A program made the position numbers and the translations under genes. A stretch of 64,000 nucleotides of DNA from the NCBI GenBank assembly GCA_045345765.1, contig CP148265.1, forward strand, positions 1,302,001 through 1,366,000. The letters are read 5' to 3'. Positions within the stretch are counted from its first letter, which is position 1, and each line of letters begins with the position of its first letter. Below the pieces are notes generated by a model that saw nothing but the letters and a program-made list of their open reading frames with translations, did not search any database and was not told the origin of the DNA. Positions 54,468 to 63,152 of the stretch are shown piece by piece. The stretch is from JAOARY01 sp045345765. GTDB lineage: Bacteria; Bacillota; Clostridia; Peptostreptococcales; Peptostreptococcaceae.

Positions 54468-56366
54468 TTAAAAATCAAGGTTTTTAACGTATTTTGCATT
54501 TTCCTCAATAAATACTCTTCTTGGTTCAACCTTATCACCCATAAGCATTGAAAATACTTCATCTGCCATTAGAGCATCTTCTATTTGTACCTTTAGAAGC
54601 GTTCTATTTTCTGGATTCATTGTAGTTTCCCAAAGCTGTTCTGCATCCATCTCTCCAAGACCTTTGTATCTTTGAATATCAAGACCCTTTTTACCCATTT
54701 CTTCTTGAATCTTTAACATTTCCTTATCAGAATAAGCATAATTCATCCTCTTACCTCTTTGAAGTTTATATAGAGGTGGTTGAGCAATATACACATAACC
54801 ATTTTCAACTAAAGGTCTCATATATCTAAAGAAGAATGTTAAAAGTAATGTTCTAATATGTGCACCATCAACATCGGCATCGGTCATGATTACTATTTTA
54901 TGATATCTTAATTTATTATCATCAAATTCATCACCAATACCACAACCAAATGCAGTTATCATATTTTTAATTTGTTCAGAAACCAAAATTCTATCTAATC
55001 TTGATTTTTCAACATTTAATATCTTACCTCTTAGAGGCAGTATCGCTTGTGTTTTTCTATCTCTACCTAATTTAGCAGAGCCACCAGCAGAATCCCCTTC
55101 GACTATATATATTTCACTTAATGCAGGATCTTTTTCTGCACAATCTGCAAGTTTACCTGGAAGTGAAGTACTTTCAAGAACTGATTTTCTTCTTGTAAGT
55201 TCTCTTGCTTTTTTAGCAGCTTCTCTTGCTCTTTGAGCCTTTAGAGACTTTTCCACAACTATTTTTGAAACCTGTGGATTTTCTTCTAAAAATGCTGATA
55301 ATTGTTCAGAAGTAACTCCTTCAACAATACCTCTAACTTCAGTATTTCCTAATTTAGTCTTTGTTTGTCCTTCATACTGAGGATCTGGTAATTTAACAGA
55401 TACAATTGCAGTAAGACCTTCTCTTGTATCTTCACCTGAAAAATTCATATCCTTTTCTTTTAATAAATTATTCTTTCTTGAATAATCATTAACAGTTCTT
55501 GTTATGGCAGATTTAATACCACTTAAATGTGTTCCACCTTCATGTGTATTTATATTATTAGCAAAAGAATAAATATTTTCAGTATAACCATCAGTATATT
55601 GCATAGCTATTTCAACATTATATTCTCCAACTTGTTTTTCAAAATAAATAACATCATCATGTAAAGATGATCTATTTTTATTTAGATGATGAACAAACTC
55701 CTTAAGTCCTCCATCATATTTAAATTCTCTTTTTTTATTTTCGACTCTTTTATCTTCAAGGACAATTCTTACTCCTCTATTTAAGAATGCTAACTCTCTT
55801 AATCTATGTTCTAAAACATCAAATTTATATTCAGTTTCTTCAAAAATCTCTTCATCTGGAGTAAAATAAGTTGTTGTTCCAACTTCAGTAGTTTCACCAA
55901 CAACCTTAAGATCGTATTTAGGAACTCCTCTTTCATACTCTTGTTGATGAACTTTTCCATCTTTATTAACTATAACTTTTAAATATTTAGAAAGAGCATT
56001 AACAACAGATACCCCAACACCATGAAGACCACCAGATACCTTGTATCCTCCGCCTCCAAACTTACCACCAGCATGAAGTACAGTCAAAACTGTTTCAACC
56101 GTTGATTTTTTAGTCTTTGGATGAATATCAACTGGTATACCTCTACCATTATCAACAACACATATTGAATTGTCTTTTTCAATAGTTACATAAATATCAG
56201 TACAAAATCCAGCTAAAGCTTCATCTATACTGTTATCTACAACTTCATACACTAAATGATGAAGTCCTTTTGGTCCAGTAGAACCGATATACATACCTGG
56301 TCTTTTTCTAACAGGATCCAGACCTTCAAGTACTTGAATCTGACTAGCATTATATTCTTGACTCAT
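54468..56366 (-). CDS. gyrB: DNA gyrase subunit B
   Basis: A 632-residue ATPase subunit of gyrase. The GHKL ATPase domain shows YEVVDNSIDEALAG, DNGRGIPV and GGGGYKVSGGLHGVGVSVVN. The TOPRIM domain has EGDSAGGSAK and the metal-binding DADVDGAHIRTLL. The C-terminal QRYKGLGEM is present. Length is normal for the family, without the Gram-negative insertion. ATG start with GGAGG 7 nt upstream. It sits between remB and gyrA in the recF-gyr operon. Confidence 0.98.
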   Translation of the reverse strand: MSQEYNASQIQVLEGLDPVRKRPGMYIGSTGPKGLHHLVYEVVDNSIDEALAGFCTDIYVTIEKDNSICVVDNGRGIPVDIHPKTKKSTVETVLTVLHAGGKFGGGGYKVSGGLHGVGVSVVNALSKYLKVIVNKDGKVHQQEYERGVPKYDLKVVGETTEVGTTTYFTPDEEIFEETEYKFDVLEHRLRELAFLNRGVRIVLEDKRVENKKREFKYDGGLKEFVHHLNKNRSSLHDDVIYFEKQVGEYNVEIAMQYTDGYTENIYSFANNINTHEGGTHLSGIKSAITRTVNDYSRKNNLLKEKDMNFSGEDTREGLTAIVSVKLPDPQYEGQTKTKLGNTEVRGIVEGVTSEQLSAFLEENPQVSKIVVEKSLKAQRAREAAKKARELTRRKSVLESTSLPGKLADCAEKDPALSEIYIVEGDSAGGSAKLGRDRKTQAILPLRGKILNVEKSRLDRILVSEQIKNMITAFGCGIGDEFDDNKLRYHKIVIMTDADVDGAHIRTLLLTFFFRYMRPLVENGYVYIAQPPLYKLQRGKRMNYAYSDKEMLKIQEEMGKKGLDIQRYKGLGEMDAEQLWETTMNPENRTLLKVQIEDALMADEVFSMLMGDKVEPRRVFIEENAKYVKNLDF

Positions 56367-56414
56367 TTAAAAAAACCTCCAATTCATATTTAAATTTAAA
56401 ATAAAATATGAAAA

Positions 56415-56699
56415 TTATTTTTGACTTGTAACACATAAATCATCTATCTTATTAACTCTTTTTAAGAGAGTAGAAGAGGAAATAGAAGTAAAATGAATTT
56501 TTTTCTTTTCATTTTCAAACACAATAATGGCAGTCTTATGATTTTCATAAGACTCATCATGATAAACTAATTCATACTCATCCTTAACCCTTTTAAAAAA
56601 ATTCTCATTCTCTTTTGAATCCTTTAAAGATTTCAAATCCAAAATCATAATTATATCTTTTTCATTCAAATACGCATTTTCACCAATGTGAAAAAACAT
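56415..56699 (-). CDS. remB: RemB-like protein (YaaB, DUF370)
   Basis: A 94-residue protein. The N-terminal MFFHIGENAYLNEKDIIMILDL is typical of the DUF370/RemB group found between recF and gyrB in Firmicutes. B. subtilis RemB takes part in control of matrix genes, a role not proven here. The middle is highly charged. It begins 13 bp after recF and ends 48 bp before gyrB. Confidence 0.82.
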   Translation of the reverse strand: MFFHIGENAYLNEKDIIMILDLKSLKDSKENENFFKRVKDEYELVYHDESYENHKTAIIVFENEKKKIHFTSISSSTLLKRVNKIDDLCVTSQK

Positions 56700-56712
56700 A
56701 TAATCACACCCT

Positions 56713-57831
56713 TTAAATACTGTGGCTATTTAAAATTTTTCCATCTTCAATATAAAAAACTTTACAAGATTTTTTGTTAAAAATTTTTTCATGATTTCGT
56801 TCAGCACTTGTAACAAAAACTTGAACATCTTTAAGTTGATTTATAAGCAAACTCTGTCTTTTTTCATCTAATTCACTAAAAATATCGTCCAAAAGAACAA
56901 TAGGATATTCATTTTTTATGCTATTTATAAGTTCTATTTGGGATAATTTTATAGAGATAGATGAAGTTCTTTGTTGACCTTGTGAACCATATACTCTAGC
57001 ATCAATACCATTTATAAGAACTTTTAAATCATCCTTATGTGGTCCAATCTTTGTATTTTGTCTTCTTATATCAACATCCAAACTCTCTTTTAGTAGTTTT
57101 TTGTATTCCTCTTTTATGAGATTTATATCTAAAATAGCCTTTTTAGATATATTAGATGAGTACAAAATATCTAAATCTTCTTTCGAGTCTGTAAGACCCT
57201 TGTGGATTTCTTTAGATATTTTAGCAATTCTTTTTATGAATTCATCTCTTTTAAAAAATATATAAGAACCCAAATTGATAAGCTGTTCATCATAAACATT
57301 TAAAAGATTTGAATCAAACTCCTTAAATTTAAGCAAATTATTTCTTTGAACTAAAATTTTATTATAAGAAGCTATGTAATTATAATATTTAGGATCAATT
57401 TGACTAAGTTCTTTATCAATAAAAGTTCTTCTTTCCTTAGGTCCTTCTTTAACGAGTCTTAAATCTTCAGGAGAGAAAATAACAACATTGATTTTACCAA
57501 TCAAATTAGCAATTTTATCTAATGATAATTTATTAATCTTTATTCCTTTAGAATTATTCTTACTTATAAGAAGTTCTATATCTAATAAATCATCGTAATA
57601 CTCTCTTTTTATTCGACCCATCAAAAAAGCCTTATCTGTATTAAATTTTATAAGTTCTTTATCCTTATTTGTTCTAAACGATTTTCCAAAAGCAAAAGCG
57701 TATATTGCCTCGATTAAATTAGTTTTTCCTTGACCATTTTTTCCTATTAAAATATTTAAATTCTTATGAAAATCTACATACAAATCATTATAATTTCTAT
57801 AATTTAAAAGTCTTAAAGCTTGTATATGCAA
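56713..57831 (-). CDS. recF: DNA repair and replication protein RecF
   Basis: A 372-residue SMC-like ATPase that helps load RecA at single-strand gaps. Walker A is LIGKNGQGKTNLIEAI (about 28-43), the signature region is SQGQQRTSSISIKLSQIE (about 284-301), and Walker B is IVLLDDIFSELD (about 314-325). Length is normal. It begins 15 bp after the S4-domain gene. ATG or the preceding TTG context is tight, and the ATG at 57831 is used. An upstream LexA-like box would link this operon to DNA damage. Confidence 0.97.
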   Translation of the reverse strand: MHIQALRLLNYRNYNDLYVDFHKNLNILIGKNGQGKTNLIEAIYAFAFGKSFRTNKDKELIKFNTDKAFLMGRIKREYYDDLLDIELLISKNNSKGIKINKLSLDKIANLIGKINVVIFSPEDLRLVKEGPKERRTFIDKELSQIDPKYYNYIASYNKILVQRNNLLKFKEFDSNLLNVYDEQLINLGSYIFFKRDEFIKRIAKISKEIHKGLTDSKEDLDILYSSNISKKAILDINLIKEEYKKLLKESLDVDIRRQNTKIGPHKDDLKVLINGIDARVYGSQGQQRTSSISIKLSQIELINSIKNEYPIVLLDDIFSELDEKRQSLLINQLKDVQVFVTSAERNHEKIFNKKSCKVFYIEDGKILNSHSI

Positions 57832-57846
57832 TATTAAGCACTCCTT

Positions 57847-58056
57847 TTAGATGACTTTTATCTCTTCATCCAAACCTTCTACTTTTACAATATCTCCTGG
57901 TCTAATTTTTTTTCCTCTTTGAGTAGTTATTTTTCCATTTAATCTAACCATCTCGTCCAAAATCATAACCTTAGCTTCTCCACCACTAGAAACAACTTCA
58001 GCAAACTTTAGAAGTGAATCAAGCTTTATAAATTCTGTTTTTATTTTAATTTCCAT
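57847..58056 (-). CDS. yaaA: S4-domain RNA-binding protein YaaA
   Basis: A 69-residue protein that is almost entirely an S4 RNA-binding domain (LDSLLKFAEVVSSGGEAK ... RLNGKITTQRGKKIRPGDIVKV). It is a conserved small gene between dnaN and recF in Firmicutes, linked in B. subtilis to ribosome assembly. GGAGG lies 6 nt before ATG. It is the first gene of the recF-gyr operon, after a leader of about 270 nt from the distal promoter. Confidence 0.93.
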   Translation of the reverse strand: MEIKIKTEFIKLDSLLKFAEVVSSGGEAKVMILDEMVRLNGKITTQRGKKIRPGDIVKVEGLDEEIKVI

Positions 58057-58095
58057 AACGACCTCCGTCTATCTTTTTAAAAACTCCATTCCTTT

Positions 58096-58104
58096 ATTAT
58101 AGCA
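58096..58104 (-). promoter_or_regulatory. Proximal extended -10 promoter before yaaA
   Basis: TGCTATAAT on the minus strand is an extended -10 with consensus TATAAT (58096-58101). No good -35 is seen 17 bp upstream. A start here would give a short leader of about 30 nt. Confidence 0.5.
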
Positions 58105-58330
58105 TATTTAATTATCAAATACTATCTAGTCATCCATTTTACAATTAAACAAGCTTAAAACGTTTTGTATGCGTTTTTATCAAAGAAAAAAAGAAAACAG
58201 TATAGCTACACTAAAAAATTTTGCACAAAAAAATTCTTCTAGAAAACTAAAAGAAAATTTTTGTAAAAATTTTTTAGAAAAGTATTAAAATTTAAAATGT
58301 GAAAAATTATTTATTAAAGTGGTTGGATTT

Positions 58331-58359
58331 ATTATACCACCATAAATAAAAATAGTCAA
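58331..58359 (-). promoter_or_regulatory. Distal promoter of the yaaA-recF-remB-gyrB-gyrA operon
   Basis: TTGACT (58354-58359), a 17-bp spacer and consensus TATAAT (58331-58336). Confidence 0.85.
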
Positions 58360-58370
58360 ACGTATGTTCG
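58357..58370 (-). promoter_or_regulatory. LexA (SOS) box overlapping the -35 of the recF-gyr promoter
   Basis: CGAACATACGTTTG on the minus strand fits the Gram-positive LexA/DinR consensus CGAAC-N4-GTTYG and covers four bases of the -35 hexamer, the right place for repression. Confidence 0.65.
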
Positions 58371-58380
58371 ATGTTAAATA

Positions 58381-58438
58381 GTTATAAACAAAAAGCTGTT
58401 GATAACTATAGACTTATCAACAGCTTTTTGTTTATAAC
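58381..58438. terminator. Perfect 25-bp inverted repeat, backup terminator
   Basis: 58381-58405 and 58414-58438 are perfect complements around an 8-nt loop. Each arm includes a relaxed DnaA box (TGTTGATAA / TTATCAACA) and a five-base T or A run. It most likely stops leftover dnaN transcription before the recF-gyr promoter, and may also terminate in the other direction. Confidence 0.7.
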
Positions 58439-58530
58439 TTTATTATTTACCAAGAAAAAATAAAAACAAGTATAAATATATTATTTTTATTTTAAAATTT
58501 AATTAAAAGAGCACGATATATATTATCACA

Positions 58531-58582
58531 TAAAAAAAAAGACATCAACAATCTAATCAAAAATTGTTGATATCTTTTTTAA
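58531..58582 (-). terminator. Terminator of dnaN
   Basis: AAAAAAGAyATCAACAAT-type arms (58535-58552 and 58563-58580, one mismatch) with a 10-nt loop and a long T-run on the minus strand. Confidence 0.85.
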
Positions 58583-58600
58583 TTTATAAATAAAGATGTA

Positions 58601-59701
58601 TTAATTTATTCTTACTGGTAAAAGTAAATAAATATAATCATCACATTCTATATTTTTTATAATACAAGGACTAACATTAGTCGAAAACTCCATTACAATC
58701 TCTTCACTTTCAACTATCTTTAATACTTCTATTAAATATCTTGAATTAAATGCAATTTCTAAATCTTCACCTTCAAGTTCTATATTTACTTCTTCATGGA
58801 CATTTCCGATTTCAGAATTAGAAGTTATAACTAATACATTATCTTTTATTAAGAACTTAACTAAATTATTTTTTCCTTCCTTAGCAAGTAAAGAAGCTCT
58901 TTCTATACTTCTAAGCAATGACTTCGTATTTACCTTAATTTTTAAATTATATTCACTAGGTATGATCTGTTTATAATTTAAGAATTCACCTTCTAAAAGT
59001 CTTGTTATTATTTTAGTATCATCAACCAAAAATAATGCATGCTTACTTGTAAGTGCCATTTTAAATACTTTATCATCTAAAGATAATATTCTATTTACCT
59101 CGTTTAAAGTTTTTCCTGGTATAACAACTTTATTATTTCCGATAGAATTTTTAATATCCCCTGATTTTATAGCTAATCTATAACCATCAATTGCAACTAA
59201 ACTCATCTTTGATTCATTTATCTCAAGTAACTCTCCCATTAAAAGAGGTTTTGTTTCATCTTGTGAAATAGCAAAAACAGTTTGTTTTATCATATCTTTA
59301 AAAACAGATTCTTCTATTTCATAGTACTTATCTTCTTCTACAGATGGGAGTTGTGGATATTCCATTGAATCCATAGCTCTTAATTTAAACTCCGAATGTT
59401 CACAACTTATTGTTATATTGTTTTCATCATCTAATTCTATTTCTATAAATGATTCAGGTAATTTTTTTATTATCTCTCCAAATAATCTTGAATCAATAAC
59501 AGCCTTACCTTCTTTTGTTACTTCACAATCCATATGAGTTTCTATTCCCATTTCTAAATCATTACCTATAAGCTTTAGTTTTCCATTAGAAGCTTCTAAG
59601 TAGATTCCTTTTAATATAGGCATAGTTGTTTTTGAAGATATTGCTTTTTGCACTATATTAATTTTGTTAGAAAGTTCTTTTTGAGAACAAACAATATTCA
59701 T
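58601..59701 (-). CDS. dnaN: DNA polymerase III beta subunit (sliding clamp)
   Basis: A 366-residue sliding clamp that forms a ring dimer around DNA and tethers the polymerase. It is made of three similar domains of about 120 residues. Landmarks are the N-terminal NIVQKAISSKTTMPILKGIYLEA, the central LMGELLEINESKMSLVAIDGYRLA and the C-terminal YLLLPVRIN, which forms part of the protein-binding pocket. ATG start with AAGGAGG. It lies 361 bp after dnaA, with the DnaA-trio element immediately upstream of its leader. Confidence 0.98.
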   Translation of the reverse strand: MNIVCSQKELSNKINIVQKAISSKTTMPILKGIYLEASNGKLKLIGNDLEMGIETHMDCEVTKEGKAVIDSRLFGEIIKKLPESFIEIELDDENNITISCEHSEFKLRAMDSMEYPQLPSVEEDKYYEIEESVFKDMIKQTVFAISQDETKPLLMGELLEINESKMSLVAIDGYRLAIKSGDIKNSIGNNKVVIPGKTLNEVNRILSLDDKVFKMALTSKHALFLVDDTKIITRLLEGEFLNYKQIIPSEYNLKIKVNTKSLLRSIERASLLAKEGKNNLVKFLIKDNVLVITSNSEIGNVHEEVNIELEGEDLEIAFNSRYLIEVLKIVESEEIVMEFSTNVSPCIIKNIECDDYIYLLLPVRIN

Positions 59702-59740
59702 AATTTTTATTGCCTCCTTTTGATAATATATATGGTATTA

Positions 59741-60029
59741 GATACTTAGTAGTAGTAATAGGGGCTGTGGATAATGTGTATAAGTATATCTAGCCTTTTA
59801 AAATACTAAGTTTGAGTATGTGTATAACTCTGTTGATAACTTTGGGATAACTTTTTGGAATTTGGGATAACTTTTTGTACTACAAAAATACAGCAAAGTT
59901 ATCCACTCTATTCACATCAGCAAAAAACTTTATCAACAAAAATCTGTGGATAAAGTTTTATATATATTGAAAATACTTAATTAAAAAATGTGTAAAAATA
60001 TTAAACTCTGTGGATAAAAATGTGGATAA
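59741..60029. other. oriC, dnaA-dnaN part, with basal unwinding elements
   Basis: Five contiguous DnaA-trio units TAG TAG TAG TAA TAG (59747-59761), a short GC cluster GGGC, then two adjoining DnaA boxes TGTGGATAA (59766-59774) and TGTGTATAA (59775-59783). More boxes follow: 59819-59827, 59831-59839, 59899-59907, 59930-59938, and perfect TGTGGATAA at 59945-59953, 60009-60017 and 60021-60029. The order trio, GC cluster, box pair is that of the B. subtilis unwinding system. Confidence 0.85.
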
Positions 60030-60062
60030 ATAAATTTTTAATAAAAATTATAAATTTTATCC

Positions 60063-61397
60063 CTAATTTAAATTTCTAATATCACTTATAAGATTTATTA
60101 TTCTTTTTTTGAAATTTTGATCCTTTGTAATATCAGAAGCTATTTTTTCATGAGCATGAATTACAGTAGAATGATCTCTACCTCCAAACGCATCTCCTAT
60201 CTTAGGTAAAGACAAATCCGTTAATTCTCTACAAATATACATAGCTATCTGTCTAGGATATGCAATAGCTCTAGTTCTTTTTTTGGATGCAAAATCAGAC
60301 ATTTTTATATTGAATTCTCTTGCAACAAATTCCTTTATAAGATCAGCATTAACTTCTGTTGGTCTATTAGGTCTAACTATATCTTTTAGAGCTTCTTTTG
60401 CTAAATCAACATTTACAGGTTTACTTGTTAAAGATGAATAAGCAATTACTCTAGTTAAAGCACCTTCAAGCTCTCTTATATTCGATTTTATATTTTTAGC
60501 GATATAATTCATCACTTCATTTTTTATATCGATATTTTCAACCTGTGCCTTTTTTCTAAGAATTGCAACTCTTGTTTCAAAATCAGGTGGTTGAATATCT
60601 GTTATAAGTCCCATTTCAAAACGAGTTCTTAGACGATCTTCTAAAGTCGGAATTTCTTTTGGTGTTCTATCACTAGAAATTATAATCTGTTTGTTGGCTT
60701 CGTGTAAAGCATTAAAAGTATGGAAGAATTCTTCTTGAGTCCTTTCTTTACCAGCAATAAACTGAATATCATCAATTAGAAGAACATCAACATTTCTATA
60801 TTTATTTCTAAATTCCTCATTTTTATCATCTTTAATAGAATTTATAAGTTCATTTGTAAATTTCTCAGAAGATACATAAACAATCGTTGAATCTTCATTA
60901 TAGTTTAATATATGATGTCCAATTGCTTGCATAAGATGAGTTTTGCCAAGACCAACGCCACCATATAAGAATAATGGATTATATGATTTGGCTGGAGATT
61001 CTGCAACAGCAACACATGCGGCATGTGAAAATCTATTACTATTTCCGATTACGAAACTATCAAAAGTATATTTTGGATTTAAATTAGAATTAGGTATTAT
61101 ACTTTCTGTAGTCTTTTTCTTAGAGACTTTCTTTTGTTCCTCTTTAATTTCATCTTTACTTGTAACTAGCTTTACAATATACTGCTCCCCAGTAACATTA
61201 TTAATAGATGAATTTATAATATCTGAATATCTACCTTCGATTATACCTTTTATAAAATCATTTTGAACCAAGAATATAACTTGATTATCAATAATTTTAA
61301 GTGGTTCCATAGTAGATATAAAAGTATTAAAACTTACAGGAGTGATTTCACGTTTAATAGATGTTATAGCACTATTCCATATTTTTTTTAGACTCAT
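60063..61397 (-). CDS. dnaA: Chromosomal replication initiator DnaA
   Basis: A 444-residue AAA+ initiator that binds the DnaA boxes on both sides of its gene and melts oriC. Domain I is at about 1-80, the linker at 85-105, and the AAA+ domain at about 108-330 with Walker A GGVGLGKT (146-153), Walker B LLIDD (206-210) and the arginine-finger region RLRTRFEMG (about 255-263). Domain IV has YPRQIAMYICRELT (380-393) and the box-reading GRDHSTV (406-412). ATG start with AGGAGGAG 5 nt upstream. A TATAAT is present at 61449-61454 but its -35 is weak. Confidence 0.98.
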   Translation of the reverse strand: MSLKKIWNSAITSIKREITPVSFNTFISTMEPLKIIDNQVIFLVQNDFIKGIIEGRYSDIINSSINNVTGEQYIVKLVTSKDEIKEEQKKVSKKKTTESIIPNSNLNPKYTFDSFVIGNSNRFSHAACVAVAESPAKSYNPLFLYGGVGLGKTHLMQAIGHHILNYNEDSTIVYVSSEKFTNELINSIKDDKNEEFRNKYRNVDVLLIDDIQFIAGKERTQEEFFHTFNALHEANKQIIISSDRTPKEIPTLEDRLRTRFEMGLITDIQPPDFETRVAILRKKAQVENIDIKNEVMNYIAKNIKSNIRELEGALTRVIAYSSLTSKPVNVDLAKEALKDIVRPNRPTEVNADLIKEFVAREFNIKMSDFASKKRTRAIAYPRQIAMYICRELTDLSLPKIGDAFGGRDHSTVIHAHEKIASDITKDQNFKKRIINLISDIRNLN

Positions 61398-61533
61398 TGT
61401 CTCCTCCTATTATATTTAGATTTTTAGTTTTGATTTTTATATTTCTGTATTATAAAAAAAATTAGTAAAAACAAAAATTAAATAACTAAAAACTATTAAT
61501 TCATAAATATAAGTATATTAAATAAAAAATAAA

Positions 61534-61843
61534 TTATCAACAACTTTATCAACAAAAAAGCAAGTTTTTTTGAATCTGTGTATAACTATCAAAAAATTGT
61601 TGATAAGTCTGTGGATAGTTTGTGAATAAAATTTTTTTGCTAAATTTAAATTTTAAAACGTGGATAAGTTTTTAAATTTAAAGTTAAGTTAAATAGTATA
61701 TTTTAAAAGTTATTTTCACTTTATCCACATTTATATTAACATATGTGGATAGTGTGGGTAAAGTTATACACATAATGTTAAATAAATTTAAAATATAGAT
61801 ATAAATTCACTACTTATACACAATATCAACAGGCTGTGGATAA
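61534..61843. other. oriC, upstream (rpmH-dnaA) part: DnaA-box cluster
   Basis: At least eleven DnaA boxes or near matches in 310 bp: TTATCAACA (61534, 61546), TGTGTATAA (61577), TGTTGATAA (61598), TGTGGATAG (61610, 61744), TGTGAATAA (61621), CGTGGATAA (61660), TTATCCACA (61721), TTATACACA (61764, 61814) and TGTGGATAA (61835). The region is AT-rich. With the dnaA-dnaN cluster it makes a bipartite origin. Confidence 0.88.
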
Positions 61844-61885
61844 GTTTAAAATTATACAAAAAAAAATAGCAAAAAATAATTTTAC

Positions 61886-61914
61886 TTGACAGAAAACACT
61901 ACATTATTTAAAAT
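61886..61914 (+). promoter_or_regulatory. Promoter of rpmH
   Basis: TTGACA (61886-61891), a 17-bp spacer and TAAAAT (61909-61914). It lies immediately outside the last DnaA box, so DnaA or initiation events could affect it. Confidence 0.85.
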
Positions 61915-61993
61915 AGATTAGTAGTATGTTTTTAAATAGTATGATAATTCAAATTTCATATATTAAAAGAGATTGAAAGGCAGGTGTTTTCCA

Positions 61994-62131
61994 GTGAGTA
62001 AAAGAACTTATCAACCAAAGAAAAGACAAAGAAAAAAAGAGCATGGATTCAGAAAGAGAATGAAAACAGCTAATGGTAGAAAAGTACTTAAAAGAAGAAG
62101 AACTAGAGGAAGAAAAAGCTTAACTGCTTAA
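61994..62131 (+). CDS. rpmH: 50S ribosomal protein L34
   Basis: A 45-residue, very basic protein of the large subunit (MSKRTYQPKKRQRKKEHGF, TANGRKVLKRRRTRGRKSL). The family motif TYQP..R.R....GFR.RM is complete. GTG start with AAAGGCAGGTG 7-10 nt upstream. It is the first gene on the plus-strand side of oriC, in the usual rpmH-rnpA-yidD-yidC-jag order. Confidence 0.97.
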   Translation: MSKRTYQPKKRQRKKEHGFRKRMKTANGRKVLKRRRTRGRKSLTA

Positions 62132-62257
62132 TTCTAACTGAAGTTTAATAATTCTTTAAAGTGAATATACTATTTATATAAGATGGTATTAAAACTAAAA
62201 AATTATATTTAAAAATGCATATATCGCATTCACAAATACAATATAGATTGTTTGTGA

Positions 62258-62294
62258 CCCAAAAAAAGACCGCATTCTCGTGGTCTTTTTGTTT
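62258..62294 (+). terminator. Terminator after rpmH
   Basis: AAAAAGACC and GGTCTTTTT form a stem around a 10-nt loop, followed by GTTT. It lies between rpmH and rnpA, so rnpA may receive only partial read-through or have its own weak promoter. Confidence 0.75.
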
Positions 62295-62340
62295 AACTAG
62301 AAAAAATAAAGTCTTTTAAAGCTTATATTTGGAGGCTATA

Positions 62341-62700
62341 ATGCAGTTTAAAAACGGAAGAACTCTAAAAAAAGACAAGGATATTAGAAATGTTTATAAG
62401 AAGAAAGATTCTATAGCTAATAGATATCTTGTTATGTATATATTAAAAAATGGTACAAATGATAATAGGATAGGTATTTCTGTTTCAAAAAAAGTTGGAA
62501 ATGCCGTTGTTAGAAATAAATTAAGAAGGTATATAAGAGAAAGTTACAGATTAAATTGTGAACAGATAAAATCAGGTTATGATATAGTTTTTCTTGCTAG
62601 AGTACTTGCTAATGATAAATCATATAAGGATATAGAATCTGCGATGCTCCATCTTCTTAGAAAAAAAAGATTAATAAATAATAATAAAAAAATGGTTTAG
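62341..62700 (+). CDS. rnpA: Ribonuclease P protein component
   Basis: A 119-residue basic protein that assists the RNase P RNA in trimming tRNA 5' leaders. The RNR motif region is KKVGNAVVRNKLRRYIRESYR, preceded by RIGISVSKK. I start at ATG 62341 because TTTGGAGG ends 5 nt upstream. The TTG 12 bp earlier lies inside that RBS. The C-terminus is Lys/Asn-rich. Confidence 0.96.
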   Translation: MQFKNGRTLKKDKDIRNVYKKKDSIANRYLVMYILKNGTNDNRIGISVSKKVGNAVVRNKLRRYIRESYRLNCEQIKSGYDIVFLARVLANDKSYKDIESAMLHLLRKKRLINNNKKMV

Positions 62701-62822
62701 AAATATCAACATAAAGTAAGAAAGAAACAAAAATCTTTAATTTATAGATTTTTGGTAACGGGAGTAAGAAAATAGATAGAAAAATTTATAAAAATCTGAT
62801 TTAATATAGTTAGGAGATTTAA

Positions 62823-63032
62823 ATGACTAAAATTTTAATTTATATAGTAAAATTTTATCAGAAATTTATATCACCATTAAAAGGGCCTACTTGTAGGTTC
62901 TATCCAACATGTTCTACTTATTCCATACAAGCTTTAAGAAAGTACGGAGCTTTAAAAGGAACTTACTTATCTCTAAAAAGAATTCTAAAATGTCACCCAT
63001 TTAATAAAGGCGGTTATGATCCTTTAAAATAA
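62823..63032 (+). CDS. yidD: Membrane protein insertion efficiency factor YidD
   Basis: A 69-residue amphipathic protein with the full family signature: YQKFISPLKGPTCRFYPTCS and KRILKCHPFNKGGYDP, including the conserved cysteines at about 24, 30 and 57. It helps YidC insert proteins at the membrane. ATG with TAGGAGATTTAA upstream. It lies 122 bp after rnpA and 120 bp before yidC. Confidence 0.95.
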   Translation: MTKILIYIVKFYQKFISPLKGPTCRFYPTCSTYSIQALRKYGALKGTYLSLKRILKCHPFNKGGYDPLK

Positions 63033-63152
63033 TAACAAAACATATTATTTTATTGGTTTTAGATTATTGTAATCGTAACTTTTAGAATTTTAGAATTTTT
63101 TAAGATATAAAATACAAAGTTTTTTAAAATCGAAAATCAGGAGGTTTATAAT

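Larger units (their letters stand above)
58057..58600. other. Intergenic region dnaN - yaaA
   Basis: From dnaN outward: the dnaN terminator (58531-58582), a perfect 25-bp inverted repeat (58381-58438), a LexA-like box and promoter (58331-58370), and a 270-nt AT-rich leader with a second, extended -10 promoter (58096-58104). The middle of the leader (58110-58330) has poly-A and poly-T tracts but no RNA element I recognise. Confidence 0.75.

Noticed and set aside
58110..58330. Possible riboswitch or attenuator in the recF-gyr leader
   Set aside because: The leader is long, but I could find no known riboswitch core, T-box or terminator/antiterminator pair, only A/T tracts.
60943..61266. 107-codon plus-strand frame opposite dnaA
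   Set aside because: It is a shadow of dnaA Walker A and linker sequence, with no independent support.
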